Shown here: one piece after another, positions 30,484 through 40,582 of the stretch | Numbering within the stretch: the first letter of the stretch is position 1 | Layout: the number at the start of each line of letters is the position of its first letter | Assembly (NCBI RefSeq): GCF_003952005.1 | Contig: NZ_QXGJ01000001.1 | Coordinates: forward strand, 62,001 to 126,000 | Origin: Bifidobacterium callimiconis | Lineage (GTDB): Bacteria > Actinomycetota > Actinomycetes > Actinomycetales > Bifidobacteriaceae | Direction: 5' to 3' | DNA: 64,000 nucleotides | Translations under genes and position numbers: made by a program | The notes under the pieces: model-generated | Databases searched by the model: none | What the model was told of the DNA's origin: nothing | The model's input: only the letters and a program-made list of their open reading frames with translations

Positions 30484-31776
30484 ATGACGAACAATCACGC
30501 GCCCAGAGTCGCCGCACCACTCACGTTGCCCTGCGGTGTGACGGTGAAGAACCGCTTCTACAAGTCGGCGATGAACGAAGCGATGGCGGGTCGGAACTGT
30601 GCGCCCACCGAGAGGCACGTACGCCTCTACCGTACGTGGGCCGACGGCGGGGCCGGCGTGCTGGTCACCGGCAACGTGATGGTCGACCGCACCCAGCTGG
30701 GCGAGCCGGGCAACGTGGCGGTCGAAGATGAACGCGATCTTGCCATGCTGCGTCGCTGGGCCAAGGCCGGCACCAGCAACGGCACCCACTGCTGGATACA
30801 GATCAACCATCCAGGACGACAGTCCCCCATCACCATCAACCAGCATCCCTATGCGCCCAGCGGAGGAAAGCTCGAAGGCGACTACGGTCGATTCTTCGCC
30901 GAACCGACCGAACTGACGGTCGAGCAGATCCACGACATCGTGCGTCGGTTCGCCAACACCGCCCGTATCGCGAAGAAAGCCGGATTCACAGGCGTGGAGA
31001 TCCATGCCGCCCACGGCTATCTCATCAACCAGTTCCTCTCCTCCGCCGACAACCGTCGCACCGATGAATACGGCGGCGATATCGAGCATCGCGCACGCTT
31101 CCTGTTCGAGGTGTTCGATGCGGTGCGCGAAGCGGTCGGTCCTGCGTTCCCCGTCGCGGTCAAACTCAACTCGAGCGATGTGCCGATCGCGGTGAAGACC
31201 GGTGCCAAGGATGTCGTGTTCGCTGGATTCGACGAGACGGAGTCGATCTGGGTCATGAAGCAGCTTGAACGACGAGGCGTCGACCTCATCGACATCTCCG
31301 GCGGAACCCTCGAACAGCCGGTCATCCAAACCACCAGTGGTGCCGTCGAGGATCGTAGGCGTGGCGTGTACTTCACCGAGTTCGCGCGCCGCGTCAAAGA
31401 CGAGCTCACCGTACCGATCGCGCTGACCGGGGGATTCCGCAGCGTACGCGACATGGAGCGCGCACTCGACGAGGACATCACGCAGATGATCGGCGTCGCT
31501 CGTCCCTTGGCGCTCGTCCCCGATCTGCCCAAGCGCATCATCCGCGACCATTGGGAAGGAACCGTCGATCTGCCGTGGGTGACGACCGGCCTCAAGGCGC
31601 TCGACAAGGCATTCGGCGGCATCCTCGTCATCAGCTGGTTCGAATTGCAGATGAACCGCATCGGACGCGGACGGAAACCGAATCCCCGCATTGGCGGAAT
31701 GCGCGCACTGTGTTTCGCGATCGGCAAGCACGGGCCTGCCGCGCTGACGCCACGCCGTCGCAAAGGCCGCCAGTAG
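30484..31776 (+). CDS. NADH:flavin oxidoreductase (Old Yellow Enzyme family)
   Basis: This 430-aa FMN-dependent TIM-barrel oxidoreductase has QINHPGRQS, the conserved GFTGVEIHAAHGYLINQFLS block (residues 170-190 region) and LTGGFRS for FMN binding. OYE-family enzymes reduce activated alkenes, such as enones, using NAD(P)H; the natural substrate is usually unknown. The ATG at 30484 with GGAGGA upstream is chosen over the longer frame. Divergence from the TetR gene with operator repeats suggests repression that is lifted by a reactive substrate. Confidence 0.92.
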   Translation: MTNNHAPRVAAPLTLPCGVTVKNRFYKSAMNEAMAGRNCAPTERHVRLYRTWADGGAGVLVTGNVMVDRTQLGEPGNVAVEDERDLAMLRRWAKAGTSNGTHCWIQINHPGRQSPITINQHPYAPSGGKLEGDYGRFFAEPTELTVEQIHDIVRRFANTARIAKKAGFTGVEIHAAHGYLINQFLSSADNRRTDEYGGDIEHRARFLFEVFDAVREAVGPAFPVAVKLNSSDVPIAVKTGAKDVVFAGFDETESIWVMKQLERRGVDLIDISGGTLEQPVIQTTSGAVEDRRRGVYFTEFARRVKDELTVPIALTGGFRSVRDMERALDEDITQMIGVARPLALVPDLPKRIIRDHWEGTVDLPWVTTGLKALDKAFGGILVISWFELQMNRIGRGRKPNPRIGGMRALCFAIGKHGPAALTPRRRKGRQ

Positions 31777-31788
31777 CACACGACGAGT

Positions 31789-31866
31789 CGCGTAGTTACG
31801 CACGTTTTCCGGGTCCGTAGCGTGCGTAACTACGCGAAACCGTCGTGACGGCGCGGAGTTATGCAG
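31789..31866. repeat. 78-bp palindromic repeat, copy 1
   Basis: This unit contains CGCGTAGTTACGCACG paired with CGTGCGTAACTACGCG across a 16-base spacer, then a second stem around CCGTCGTGACGG and ends with GCGGAGTTATGCAG. A second copy lies at 33056-33133, 88% identical by hand alignment (69/78). Copy 1 has the intact stem. The two copies frame one gene. The first stem also resembles a terminator for the OYE gene. Confidence 0.85.
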
Positions 31867-31951
31867 CCGAGTTATCCACAATGGCGTGACATTCGACCAC
31901 ATGCTCCGATCCGCCTTGCCGCGACGTTCTCTGATCGTTCATCATCGTTGC

Positions 31952-33040
31952 ATGAGAACGAACAACGATATTGAACGACTCCGCACCCAGGCGGAACGAG
32001 CCCGACGCTGCTTTTATCCGACGAGTCGATCACAGCAGCAGGCGGCATACGCCAGAACACGCGTCGGACAACTGGTGCGACCGTACCGCAACATGTATGC
32101 GGACTCGGAATACTGGAGCACGCTGCCGCCTCCGGAACGCTCGCGACACATCATTCGTACGATGGCGCAGCAGTATCCGGGTCGTGTGTTCGCCGGACTC
32201 AGTGCCGCCGCAATCCTGAGTCTTGAGTATCCATGGGGTCTGCACGCCGATGGTCTGATCTACATTGCCGCGCCCCGCGGCCGTTCGGCGGGTACCCACC
32301 CGCAATTGCGGCACATCGTCCTGACGGACACTCCGGTTCGCACGGTGGTTGACCGTATCGATGGCGGGCGGTTCGGGACGCTCATACTGCCGGACCCGGC
32401 AACGTATGACGGAATCGGCGACGTCGTCAACACTATGCGTATCACGACACCAGCCCGTACGCTGGTTGACTGCGGATTGCGGTATCCGTTTGTGCAGACG
32501 CTGCCGATGTTTGATTCCGCACTGCGGCGCAATCTGGCCACTCGGGAGGGGCTCCTCGAACTGTGCGATGGGTTGCGGGCAGACTGCGGACCGGTCATGC
32601 GACTGTTGCGGTACACCAATCCCCTCAACGAGAACGGTGGCGAATCGCTGTGCTATGGCACGATCATCGAAGAGGGGTTCGCGGTACCGGAACTGCAGCA
32701 CGTATTCATTGATCCGGATGATCCACGGGTTCGGTACCGTGCCGATTTCGTATGGCATACGTCGGATGGACGCGTGATCGTGCTGGAGTATGACGGTACG
32801 CGCAAATATGTCGATCCGGCCATGACGAACCGGCGGGACGTGCGGGATGTGGTACGCAGGGAACGGGCAAGGGAGGACGCGCTGCGACGTGCCAAGGTCA
32901 CGGCCATCATCCGCACGGACTATGACGAGGTGATACGACGCACTCCCCTACGTCGTAAACTGCTGACCGCAGGCGTGCCGATGGCCGTCGCCGACCCGCG
33001 GTATGAACGTCGTCTCGACATGCACGGACGGGAATGGTGA
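31952..33040 (+). CDS. AbiEi/DUF559-like protein with nuclease-like C terminus
   Basis: This 362-aa protein is probably related to actinobacterial proteins annotated as AbiEi-antitoxin-like/DUF559. The N-terminal part resembles the AbiEi-associated domain (GRVFAGLSAAAILSLEYPWG; ITTPARTLVDCGLRYPF). The C-terminal part has RADFVWHTSDGRVIVLEYDG, giving a D...ExD pattern like PD-(D/E)xK nucleases (Vsr/DUF559 fold). No partner toxin gene is adjacent. Start 31952 is the first ATG in the conserved part but has no good ribosome site; the frame runs to 31886. Two 78-bp palindromic repeats flank it. Confidence 0.6.
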   Translation: MRTNNDIERLRTQAERARRCFYPTSRSQQQAAYARTRVGQLVRPYRNMYADSEYWSTLPPPERSRHIIRTMAQQYPGRVFAGLSAAAILSLEYPWGLHADGLIYIAAPRGRSAGTHPQLRHIVLTDTPVRTVVDRIDGGRFGTLILPDPATYDGIGDVVNTMRITTPARTLVDCGLRYPFVQTLPMFDSALRRNLATREGLLELCDGLRADCGPVMRLLRYTNPLNENGGESLCYGTIIEEGFAVPELQHVFIDPDDPRVRYRADFVWHTSDGRVIVLEYDGTRKYVDPAMTNRRDVRDVVRRERAREDALRRAKVTAIIRTDYDEVIRRTPLRRKLLTAGVPMAVADPRYERRLDMHGREW

Positions 33041-33055
33041 ATATGACGAAGGTCG

Positions 33056-33133
33056 CGCGTAGTTACGCACGTTTTTCGGGCCCGTATCCTGTGTGACTGC
33101 GCGCGACCGTCGTGACGGCGCGGAGTTATGCAG
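33056..33133. repeat. 78-bp palindromic repeat, copy 2
   Basis: This is the second copy of the unit at 31789-31866, in the same orientation, with nine mismatches that mostly weaken its first stem (for example GTGTGACTGCGCG in place of GTGCGTAACTACGCG). The last 28 bases are identical in both copies. It lies 15 bases beyond the flanked gene's stop. Confidence 0.85.
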
Positions 33134-33233
33134 GATTCGTGGCGGCATCACCACTGTTCCGATTCGGCAGACCGTTCGGTATCATGGTCGGTTGGACTTT
33201 ACGAGAGAACAACGAACTGACGGCAGGTGAACC

Positions 33234-34835
33234 ATGGCAATTGACGCACAGGGACTGGAAATCCGCATCGGCGCACGTACGCTGCTCAACCCCACGGACT
33301 TCCACGTGGCGAAGGGTGACCGCATCGGTCTGGTCGGCCGTAACGGCGCCGGCAAGACCACCCTCACTCGCGTCATCACCGGTAGCATGCTGCCCACCGC
33401 CGGCAAGGTGCGCGTCACCGGCAAACTCGGCTACCTGCCGCAGGACACGCACACCGGCGACCAGGAGCAGACCGCGCTCGACCGCATCATGAGCGCCCGC
33501 GACATCAACACCATCCTCACCCGCATCCGCAAAGCGGAAAAGGACATGACCAACCCCGATCCCGACATCATGGACAAGGCCATGAAGCGCTACGACAAGG
33601 CGCAGCAGGACTTCGAAAACGCCGGCGGCTACGCCGTCCAGTCCGAAGCCATCGTCATGGCCGAAAGCCTCGGCCTCGACCAGGAAGTCCTCAAGCGCGA
33701 ACTCGGCACCCTCTCCGGCGGCCAGCGTCGACGCATCGAACTGGCTCGCATCCTCTTCTCCAACGCCGACACCATGATCCTCGACGAGCCCACCAACCAT
33801 CTCGACGCCGACTCCATCGAATGGCTGCGCGACTACCTCAAGAAGTTCCAGGGCGGCTTCCTCGTCATCTCCCACTCCACCGAACTCCTCGACGAAGTCG
33901 TCAACAAGGTCTGGCACCTCGACGCCCAGCTCGGCCAGATCGACATGTACTCCCTCGGCTGGAAAGCCTACCTGCACCAGCGCGCCGTCGACGAGGAACG
34001 CCGTCGCCGCGAACGCGAAGTTGCCGAAAAGAAGGCCGAACGCCTCATGAAGCAGGGCATCCGCCTCCACGCCAAGGCCACCAAGGCCACCGCCGCGCAG
34101 AACATGATGCGCCGCGCCGAGAAACTCCTCTCCGAAACCAGCGAAGCCCAGAAGCAGGAAAAGGTCGCCGACATCCGCTTCCCCGAACCCGCACCCTGTG
34201 GCCGCACCCCCATCATGGCCAAGGACATCTCCAAGGCGTTCGGATCCAACATCGTTTTCGCCGGCGTCAATCTCGCCATCGACAAGGGATCCCGCGTCGT
34301 CATCCTCGGCTACAACGGCGCCGGAAAAACCACCACCCTGCGCATCCTCGCCGGCATCGACAAGCCCGACACCGGCGAAGTCGTCTTCGGGCACGGCGCC
34401 AAGATCGGCTACTTTGCCCAGGAACACGACACCCTCGACAACGACGTGACCGTGCTTGAGAACCTCACCCACGTCGCGCCCGAACTCAACGACACCCAGG
34501 CCCGCAGCATCCTCGGATCTTTCCTCTTCTCCGGAGACGACGCGCTCAAACCCACCCACGTCCTCTCCGGCGGCGAAAAGACCCGACTCGCACTCGCCAC
34601 CCTCGTCACCTCACGCGCCAACGTACTCCTCCTCGACGAGCCCACCAACAACCTCGACCCCGCATCCCGCGACGAAATCCTCAAAGCCATCGCCAAATAC
34701 GAGGGCGCCATCGTCCTCGTCACCCACGACGAAGGCGCCGTCAAAGCCCTCAACCCCGAACGCGTGCTCCTCATGCCCGACGGGGACGAGGATCTGTGGA
34801 GCGACGACTACCTCGACCTGGTTGCCGAGGAATAA
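33234..34835 (+). CDS. ABC-F family ATP-binding protein
   Basis: This 533-aa soluble protein has two ABC ATPase domains and no membrane segments. Walker A motifs are GRNGAGKTT (about 35-43) and GYNGAGKTT (about 360); signatures are LSGGQRRRIEL and LSGGEKTRLAL; the inter-domain linker (about 240-310) is highly charged (RRREREVAEKKAER). ABC-F proteins act on ribosomes in translation regulation or antibiotic protection; the length and lack of extensions fit housekeeping EttA/Uup-like members rather than drug-resistance types. It begins at ATG 33234 with GGCAGGTG upstream. Its last codons form one arm of a large downstream inverted repeat. Confidence 0.92.
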   Translation: MAIDAQGLEIRIGARTLLNPTDFHVAKGDRIGLVGRNGAGKTTLTRVITGSMLPTAGKVRVTGKLGYLPQDTHTGDQEQTALDRIMSARDINTILTRIRKAEKDMTNPDPDIMDKAMKRYDKAQQDFENAGGYAVQSEAIVMAESLGLDQEVLKRELGTLSGGQRRRIELARILFSNADTMILDEPTNHLDADSIEWLRDYLKKFQGGFLVISHSTELLDEVVNKVWHLDAQLGQIDMYSLGWKAYLHQRAVDEERRRREREVAEKKAERLMKQGIRLHAKATKATAAQNMMRRAEKLLSETSEAQKQEKVADIRFPEPAPCGRTPIMAKDISKAFGSNIVFAGVNLAIDKGSRVVILGYNGAGKTTTLRILAGIDKPDTGEVVFGHGAKIGYFAQEHDTLDNDVTVLENLTHVAPELNDTQARSILGSFLFSGDDALKPTHVLSGGEKTRLALATLVTSRANVLLLDEPTNNLDPASRDEILKAIAKYEGAIVLVTHDEGAVKALNPERVLLMPDGDEDLWSDDYLDLVAEE

Positions 34836-34928
34836 CGGAGCGTCAGCCGCGTTGCTCCTCAGTCGACGTACCGTTGTACGTCTTCCTTCGGTGCGCCTTG
34901 CTGCCGCACGCGTTATTCCTCGGCAACC
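34820..34928. repeat. Long inverted repeat including the ABC-F stop codon
   Basis: GGTTGCCGAGGAATAACG (34820-34837) is repeated exactly, inverted, as CGTTATTCCTCGGCAACC (34911-34928): 18 bp with 73 bases between. Inside lie two smaller stems, GGAGC/GCTCC (about 34837-34857) and GACGTAC/GTACGTC (34865-34882). The left arm contains the final codons and stop of the ABC-F gene. Confidence 0.85.
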
Positions 34929-34968
34929 CACCTGGGGGTTGAAGGCCTTGGAGCTGAGCCGCTAGACC

Positions 34969-35030
34969 GGTAGTTGAAACGAGACAGGTCCGGACGAACG
35001 TGCGCGATCACAACGTTCGTTTCGACTACC
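34969..35030. repeat. Second inverted repeat before the CDF gene
   Basis: GGTAGTTGAAACGA (34969-34982) pairs with TCGTTTCGACTACC (35017-35030) with one mismatch, and CGAACGT/ACGTTCG nests inside. The whole 317-base gap 34836-35152 holds no gene that I can support; it consists mostly of these two inverted repeats and the CDF leader. Confidence 0.75.
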
Positions 35031-35152
35031 ACATCACATATGAGCCACGGCTTGGCCACAATCCCGCGAAACCCGACATCCCAGACGCGACAACGGCATA
35101 TACTGAATGCTGTTTACGCAATCAATGTCAGGGAAGAACGGGGTGAACCGCC

Positions 35153-36199
35153 ATGGACGAATCCACGGATTCGGCTACACAGGCTACAACAACCAACACC
35201 AACCACACGGCACCCAAGCCGGTACAGGAAAGCAAGCACGCAGGATCAGCCGTCAAAGCCGCACTCGCCGCCAACATCGGCGTAGCCATCGCCAAACTCT
35301 GCGCAGCAGTATTCACCGGCTCATCCGCCATGCTCTCCGAATCCGTACACTCCATCGCCGACTGCTCCAACGAAATCGTCCTCATGATCGGCGGACGATT
35401 CTCCCACCACAAAACCGACGGCGACCACCCATTCGGCCTCTACCGCGCCAAATACCTCGCATCATTCGTCGTCGCCACCCTCCTCTTCTTCGTCGGCGGC
35501 TTCTTCTCCACCTCCGAAGCCATCAAAAAGATCGTCGCCGTCGCGGAAAACCCGGCCATGCGCGACGCCAATCAGGGAGAACTCCTCGTCGCGCTCGCCG
35601 TCGTTGCCATTAGCGCATGCCTGGAAGGCTACGGTCTGCATCAGAGCGCCAAGGAAGCCAACGAGCGCATGAAGCGCACCAACACCCCGCACATGGGGCT
35701 GTACAAGTTCTGGGGACGCACCAAGTCCGCCGAACTCGCGGCCGTGATCATGGAGGACACGCTCGCGCTCATTGGCCTCGCCTTCGCAGGCGCGGGCATC
35801 GGACTGGCTATTCTGCTCGACAACGAACTCTGGGATGCCGTCGGTGGTCTCATGGTCGGCCTGGTGCTGATCTGCGGATCCCTGCTGCTCGCCTTCAAAT
35901 CCGGATCCCTGCTGATCGGCGAAGCGGTCGACCCGGACACGCGTTCCAAGATCGTCGATGCCGTCAACGCGACGCCCGGCGTAACACGCCTGCTCAACAT
36001 GCAGACCGTGCACATGTCCGAAAACGACATCCTGCTGTGCGTCAAGATCGAAACCTCGAAACTCGACCGCGACTTTGATGTGCAGACCGTCGACAAGCTT
36101 GAGACCTCAGTGCGCAACGCCCTGCCATGGTACACGTTCGAGATCTACGTGGAACCCGACATCTACCGCAAGGACCACAGCAAACCGATCGAACTGTAA
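35153..36199 (+). CDS. Cation diffusion facilitator transporter
   Basis: This 348-aa protein has the CDF layout: a soluble N-terminal tail (about 25 residues), six predicted membrane helices (about 28-235), and a C-terminal cytoplasmic metal-binding domain (about 245-345). The second-helix motif SESVHSIADCSNEIVLM carries the usual His/Asp metal ligands. CDF pumps export Zn2+, Mn2+, Fe2+ or Co2+ by proton antiport. The start at 35153 is ATG; upstream sequence is full of inverted repeats. A bidirectional terminator follows. Confidence 0.9.
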   Translation: MDESTDSATQATTTNTNHTAPKPVQESKHAGSAVKAALAANIGVAIAKLCAAVFTGSSAMLSESVHSIADCSNEIVLMIGGRFSHHKTDGDHPFGLYRAKYLASFVVATLLFFVGGFFSTSEAIKKIVAVAENPAMRDANQGELLVALAVVAISACLEGYGLHQSAKEANERMKRTNTPHMGLYKFWGRTKSAELAAVIMEDTLALIGLAFAGAGIGLAILLDNELWDAVGGLMVGLVLICGSLLLAFKSGSLLIGEAVDPDTRSKIVDAVNATPGVTRLLNMQTVHMSENDILLCVKIETSKLDRDFDVQTVDKLETSVRNALPWYTFEIYVEPDIYRKDHSKPIEL

Positions 36200-36217
36200 A
36201 CCGACCCGGTCGAACGT

Positions 36218-36257
36218 GAAAGGCGTCATGATTGCACGGACAATCACGACGCCTTTC
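36218..36257. terminator. Bidirectional terminator between CDF and jetC
   Basis: GAAAGGCGTCATGATTG (36218-36234) pairs with CAATCACGACGCCTTTC (36241-36257), 17 bp with one mismatch. It sits between the convergent CDF gene and jetC, and each strand has T-rich stem ends. Confidence 0.85.
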
Positions 36258-36269
36258 CCTATAGGTGGA

Positions 36270-39200
36270 CTACTGCGCCGAACCGTTGTCGTCCAGTAGG
36301 ACCTCCTGTAGGTAGGAGCGGGAGGTGTCGGGATCCTTGTAGGCCACGTAGGCCTTCGAAGAGACCTCGAGAATCTCCGCTGTCTTGCTTTCCGGAGCGG
36401 ATACGATGACCTGGAATCCCAGCCGCGGCAGCACGGACAGCGCACGTTGCGTATACCGGCCGTCGGCCTTGATCAACGCCTCGTCCAGGAACAGCGTGGT
36501 GTACGTGGGCTGGCCGGTCACGTCGCCACCCAACAGGTAGATCAGCGCGGCGCCGTACACGAACGAGGTGAGCTCCTGCAACGCGCCACCCGACTTGCCG
36601 CCGGTGGACGTGATGCGCTCGTCTTCGCCGTCCTTGTGATGCACGACCGCGTAGAACGATGATCGGCAGCGTGGATCCAGATTGCGGGCGCCGTAGCTGC
36701 GGATGCCGTTTGCGTCACGTACCTGCTCAAGCTCGGTTCGGAGACGGTTCACCAGTCCGGCGCACCGGGCGAACACCCGCCGATTCTCCTCCGGCGTCGA
36801 AACGCCGCCTGCCTTCCATTCGTTGAGCAGGACCATCGTACGCTTCAACGGACCGGTGAATGCCGCCTCCGGACGACGGACATCCGCGCCGATGGACAGG
36901 CTGCCATGCTTGGGCCCGAACTGCTGACCGCGCAGCATGGCGTTGATCTTGTCAAGCTGATCGCCGATGTCACGAGCGTCGGCGTCGATCGCACGATTGA
37001 GCTGAGTGAAGTCCATGAGCATCTTGTCCAGACAGTTCACGTACTCCTCGTTGGTGGCGTTCACTGCGGCCAGTTGCGATAGACTCCTCAGCTCCTCCTG
37101 ATAGAACCGATAGTCCCCCACGCTGGCCGTGACCGTATCGTCATCCGGCACATATAGTTCGCAGTACGTGGCCATGCGATCCTCTACGGCGGACCGTGCG
37201 GAACCCACGCCGGCGCGCAGCATGCCGATCCGCTGACGAAGGTCGCTCTCCACGCTGGCCACGGTGCTGGCGACGAACGACTTCCCCGCACCATCGGCAT
37301 CGGTCTTCCCCGCGCCCGCCATGACGATTACATGGGCGCGGTCATCATGGTTGAGCACGCTGGAGAATGCACGCTCATAAGCCGCATCCAACACCTGACG
37401 AACATCGTCGGCAAGTACCGGTGTCGTCGTTCCCTCCTCCGACGGGCGGGCGGTATGCCCTACGTTCGCGGTGGCGGAAGCGGCAGGAGCATGCGCTTCC
37501 AGCCACCGCTGCGCCGACTGGATCGCCTGTTCGGTTCCCTGCTTTGCCATCTTGGCTTCGACGGCGTGTTCACGGGCCTCGTTCAGCTCACGTACAAGGC
37601 CCTGCTTGATGTCGAGCAGCCGGGCCAGTTCGGGATCGTTACGAATCGCATCGATGGTCGCCTCGAGATCAGCGATCCGCCGTTCTGCGCCATCGACGTC
37701 GACCTTGTCCCACGGCGTGTACGACAGCTGCTCGGCCAGATCCTCCCTGGCCCGCAGCGTCTCCAGGTCGTTGCTGGCCGTGCGGTACTCGTCGTCGGCG
37801 GAGACCAGTCTGGCTTCCGCATCGGTGACCTGGTCGCGTAGCTCCTCAAGATACGCCTCGGTCACGAAGCCGATGACCGGGTGCATGCCCTTGCTGCCAT
37901 GATGGCCATGCTTGCCGGACTTGACCTGTCCGTCACGCTGCACCTGCCGCGTCGAGCGATCCTCATCGTCGATGGCATCCACGCACAGGGCGTCCAGCCG
38001 TTCGGAACACGTCTGGGATTTCAGCCAGTCGGCGAACGGGGAATCCTCCCGATAGCGCAGCTTGCCGGACATCCACGCCTTCTCGCTGTCGGAGATGTAG
38101 TCCCGCGTGGTGTCCACGAACGTCCACGTACGACGAACCATCAGCTTGGGGTCGATGGCGCTCACCTTGGCCGCGAATCCCGGTTCGTGCCGCTTGTCCA
38201 CGAGAATGGTCTGGGCCAGCTGGCCGTACACCACGTTCATGGCGTTCCGCCATTCCTCGGCGTCCTCTCGTACGTCCATGAGCTCGGCCACATACGGTAG
38301 CTCGGCCACGGATAGGCCGGTGGCCTTGGCGATCAGCGCGCGGGCCTCATCCATCGGTTGGGAGATGCGGGTGCGCTGCGTGCGCTGACGCTCATAGTCG
38401 CGACGCAGCACGGCCAGTTCGCGTTTGATGCCGCCGCTCGTCTCCACGGCGGTGTTGCGTCGCTCCTCCAGTTCGGCCTTGTGCTGCGCGAGATCAGCGT
38501 CGAGCGCGGCGAGACGAACGCGGCATTCCTCCCACGACTGCCGATCGGCAGGCATGGTTTCACCGGCGGATGTGAACCGTGCCTGCATGCGTTTCCGCTG
38601 CTCCCGTACGTCGTCCAGCGCATGCTCGGCCTGCTCGAGCTCCGTCTCCAGACGGCTCAGATTACCACCGTCGCGCTCCTGCATCTGCGATTCGATCTGT
38701 GTGACGCGCTCCTGCAGATCATTGACTTTGCGCTGCAGAGATTCAAGCTCCTGCTCCTGACGTTGCAACGCGAGCTCGTCAAGTGGCAGCTGCGCGCGCA
38801 CCTCACCGGTCATACGGGACGTCACCCAGGCGGCAACCGTCGCATGCCCCTGCCGCTCGTCGTCGGGGTCCACCGCAGTAAACGCACGTTCCTGCTGTAC
38901 GGCGTCGACGTAGGCGTCGTGGCTGGTCTGAATGTCCCTGAGCTTGGCGATTCGCTTGGCCTTCTCCTCCATGCTGCGGAAGTTCGCGTCGTATCGCTCG
39001 TAGTCCGTGACGGCGGCCTGGGCGAGTTCGATCGCCTTCGGTACGCCGAGCACACCCTGCTTGAAGATGTCGTCGAGCCGGGATGGGGCATCCGCCGACT
39101 GCAGCTTGTGCAGCAGCCGGCATGCCTCCGCGCTCAGACCCATGATCTGCCAGATGTGCGCATGGAACACGTCGGCGTTCGGGAACGTGTCGCACCCGTC

Positions 39201-39758
39201 GTACGTGTTCTTCAACTGGGTTGGGGTGAACGGGGTGTCGCGATACCGGTCCATCAGCCGAGGATCGATGGCATGATCCCATGTGACGTACTGGCGGCGA
39301 ACCTCTCCCTGACCGTCTCCGGCGGACAGATACAGGAACTTGCCGCACGACAGCGTCTGACCGGTCGTGCGGTTCACGTAGGTGTCCACGATGGCGCCCC
39401 ACACCGGCTGCGGTGTGCCGTCATCGCCTCGACCGCGCAGGAACACGGGGACATCCCCGCCGCCGCTGTTGCCGTAGCCGAGCATGCCGCGCAGATACGT
39501 GTAGTCGCTGCGTTCGGAGCGGCCGGCATTGGACGCTTTGTTAAACGGCGTGCCTGTCGGGTACAGCAGGGAGATCTGCGCGTCCACCAACGTGGATTTG
39601 CCCGACTCGCTGGCGCCGGCGAGCAGGGTCACCGGAAGCTTGTCGTCAGTGGACGGACGGAACTCGTGATAGCCGTCGTACGATCCCCAGTTGACGATGC
39701 GGCGACTATCCAGCATCCATCGGTCGGCGATGATCTGCATATCGTACGACATGGTCAC
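36270..39758 (-). CDS. jetC: Wadjet/MksB-type SMC ATPase (JetC)
   Basis: This 1162-aa SMC-like ATPase has a head with Walker [15 protein letters not shown] (about 48-61), long coiled-coil arms (about 300-460 and 690-810) around a central domain, and a C-terminal head with the signature-like [15 protein letters not shown] and Walker [13 protein letters not shown]. It matches JetC of Wadjet plasmid-defence systems and MksB of bacterial condensins. It overlaps jetB at a GTGA; the GTG at 39758 or the ATG at 39752 could be the start. No jetD follows; a terminator lies just past its stop. A complete condensin would entrap DNA. Confidence 0.9.
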   Translation of the reverse strand: MTMSYDMQIIADRWMLDSRRIVNWGSYDGYHEFRPSTDDKLPVTLLAGASESGKSTLVDAQISLLYPTGTPFNKASNAGRSERSDYTYLRGMLGYGNSGGGDVPVFLRGRGDDGTPQPVWGAIVDTYVNRTTGQTLSCGKFLYLSAGDGQGEVRRQYVTWDHAIDPRLMDRYRDTPFTPTQLKNTYDGCDTFPNADVFHAHIWQIMGLSAEACRLLHKLQSADAPSRLDDIFKQGVLGVPKAIELAQAAVTDYERYDANFRSMEEKAKRIAKLRDIQTSHDAYVDAVQQERAFTAVDPDDERQGHATVAAWVTSRMTGEVRAQLPLDELALQRQEQELESLQRKVNDLQERVTQIESQMQERDGGNLSRLETELEQAEHALDDVREQRKRMQARFTSAGETMPADRQSWEECRVRLAALDADLAQHKAELEERRNTAVETSGGIKRELAVLRRDYERQRTQRTRISQPMDEARALIAKATGLSVAELPYVAELMDVREDAEEWRNAMNVVYGQLAQTILVDKRHEPGFAAKVSAIDPKLMVRRTWTFVDTTRDYISDSEKAWMSGKLRYREDSPFADWLKSQTCSERLDALCVDAIDDEDRSTRQVQRDGQVKSGKHGHHGSKGMHPVIGFVTEAYLEELRDQVTDAEARLVSADDEYRTASNDLETLRAREDLAEQLSYTPWDKVDVDGAERRIADLEATIDAIRNDPELARLLDIKQGLVRELNEAREHAVEAKMAKQGTEQAIQSAQRWLEAHAPAASATANVGHTARPSEEGTTTPVLADDVRQVLDAAYERAFSSVLNHDDRAHVIVMAGAGKTDADGAGKSFVASTVASVESDLRQRIGMLRAGVGSARSAVEDRMATYCELYVPDDDTVTASVGDYRFYQEELRSLSQLAAVNATNEEYVNCLDKMLMDFTQLNRAIDADARDIGDQLDKINAMLRGQQFGPKHGSLSIGADVRRPEAAFTGPLKRTMVLLNEWKAGGVSTPEENRRVFARCAGLVNRLRTELEQVRDANGIRSYGARNLDPRCRSSFYAVVHHKDGEDERITSTGGKSGGALQELTSFVYGAALIYLLGGDVTGQPTYTTLFLDEALIKADGRYTQRALSVLPRLGFQVIVSAPESKTAEILEVSSKAYVAYKDPDTSRSYLQEVLLDDNGSAQ

Positions 39759-40582
39759 TTCCCCTCCTCATCGTTCACGGTGTCTGCGGGAACGTCGTCA
39801 TGATCGTCGTCCGCGTCGTCGAACAGTGTTATGGCGTCGTCCGTAACTGCGCGATGCTCGGCTGGCTCTGTGGTATCCGTTTCCACAGCGTCGTCCTCGT
39901 ACGATTCATCCGTTCCCGCTTCCAGTGATGTGGATTCAGACGTGTCGGTGGCGGTGGGATTCGCGTTCAGCCATTCGTTGGCGAGCCGACGATCCAAGAC
40001 CACGGGCACCAGCGGCGTGATGCGGTACATGCCTTCGTCGTTCTCCACCGCAGTCAGATATCCGTGGGTCAGCGCCATGGAGACGGTAATGGACAGCTTC
40101 TTCAGCACGCCCTCCTCGTCGTTGCGCGCGGCGAGATATCCTGCGCCGGTGGTCAATGCGGCTCGGATCTCCTCAAAACCGACGATCCATTGGTCGACGT
40201 TGGTATTCACGTTCTCGTACTCCAGCACTCGAATACGCAGGAACGCGAGCAGCGCAGCCTCCTCGCGGGTCAGGCTCGCACGGGTCTTCAACGACCGGAT
40301 CGTTACGTCCGGACCACTGACCGGTGTGGCGTACATGATGCGATACCGGTCGTTGACCACCAGTTCCAGCATGTCGTTGTTCAGGGAACGAACCACTGCA
40401 TCTCGATTGTCCAATACCGTGTCGTACAGGCTGCCGGCGATGTACCGATCGCGCTTGAGCGCAATGGCCGCCATGCGGGCGTCGGCAGGCATAGTGCTGA
40501 GATCACCTTCGAACAGGGCGTTCGGATTGACGTCGTTGACGGCATCGTCGTCGTCGATCATTCCGGTCATCGTTGCGTTCAT
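39755..40582 (-). CDS. jetB: Wadjet JetB / MksE-like subunit (DUF4194)
   Basis: This 275-aa protein matches the DUF4194/MksE family ([45 protein letters not shown]), a tandem winged-helix kleisin-interacting subunit of Wadjet/Mks complexes. Beyond about residue 220 it ends in a long acidic, Thr/Glu/Asp-rich tail ([17 protein letters not shown]). The start at 40582 follows GGAGGAAGG, overlaps the end of jetA by four bases (ATGA), and is preferred over the longer frame reaching 40672. Confidence 0.88.
   Translation of the reverse strand: MNATMTGMIDDDDAVNDVNPNALFEGDLSTMPADARMAAIALKRDRYIAGSLYDTVLDNRDAVVRSLNNDMLELVVNDRYRIMYATPVSGPDVTIRSLKTRASLTREEAALLAFLRIRVLEYENVNTNVDQWIVGFEEIRAALTTGAGYLAARNDEEGVLKKLSITVSMALTHGYLTAVENDEGMYRITPLVPVVLDRRLANEWLNANPTATDTSESTSLEAGTDESYEDDAVETDTTEPAEHRAVTDDAITLFDDADDDHDDVPADTVNDEEGK

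Noticed and set aside
30436..31902. 488-codon minus-strand open frame opposite the OYE gene
   Set aside because: Antisense to a clear OYE enzyme, no recognisable domain, and runs across the operator and intergenic repeat.
31789..33133. CRISPR or insertion-sequence ends
   Set aside because: Only two repeat copies, 1.27 kb apart, no spacer series, and the enclosed gene is not a transposase.
36270..39758. SbcC exonuclease subunit instead of JetC
   Set aside because: Neighbouring DUF4194 and DUF3375-like genes with overlapping ends indicate a Wadjet/Mks operon, and no sbcD is adjacent.
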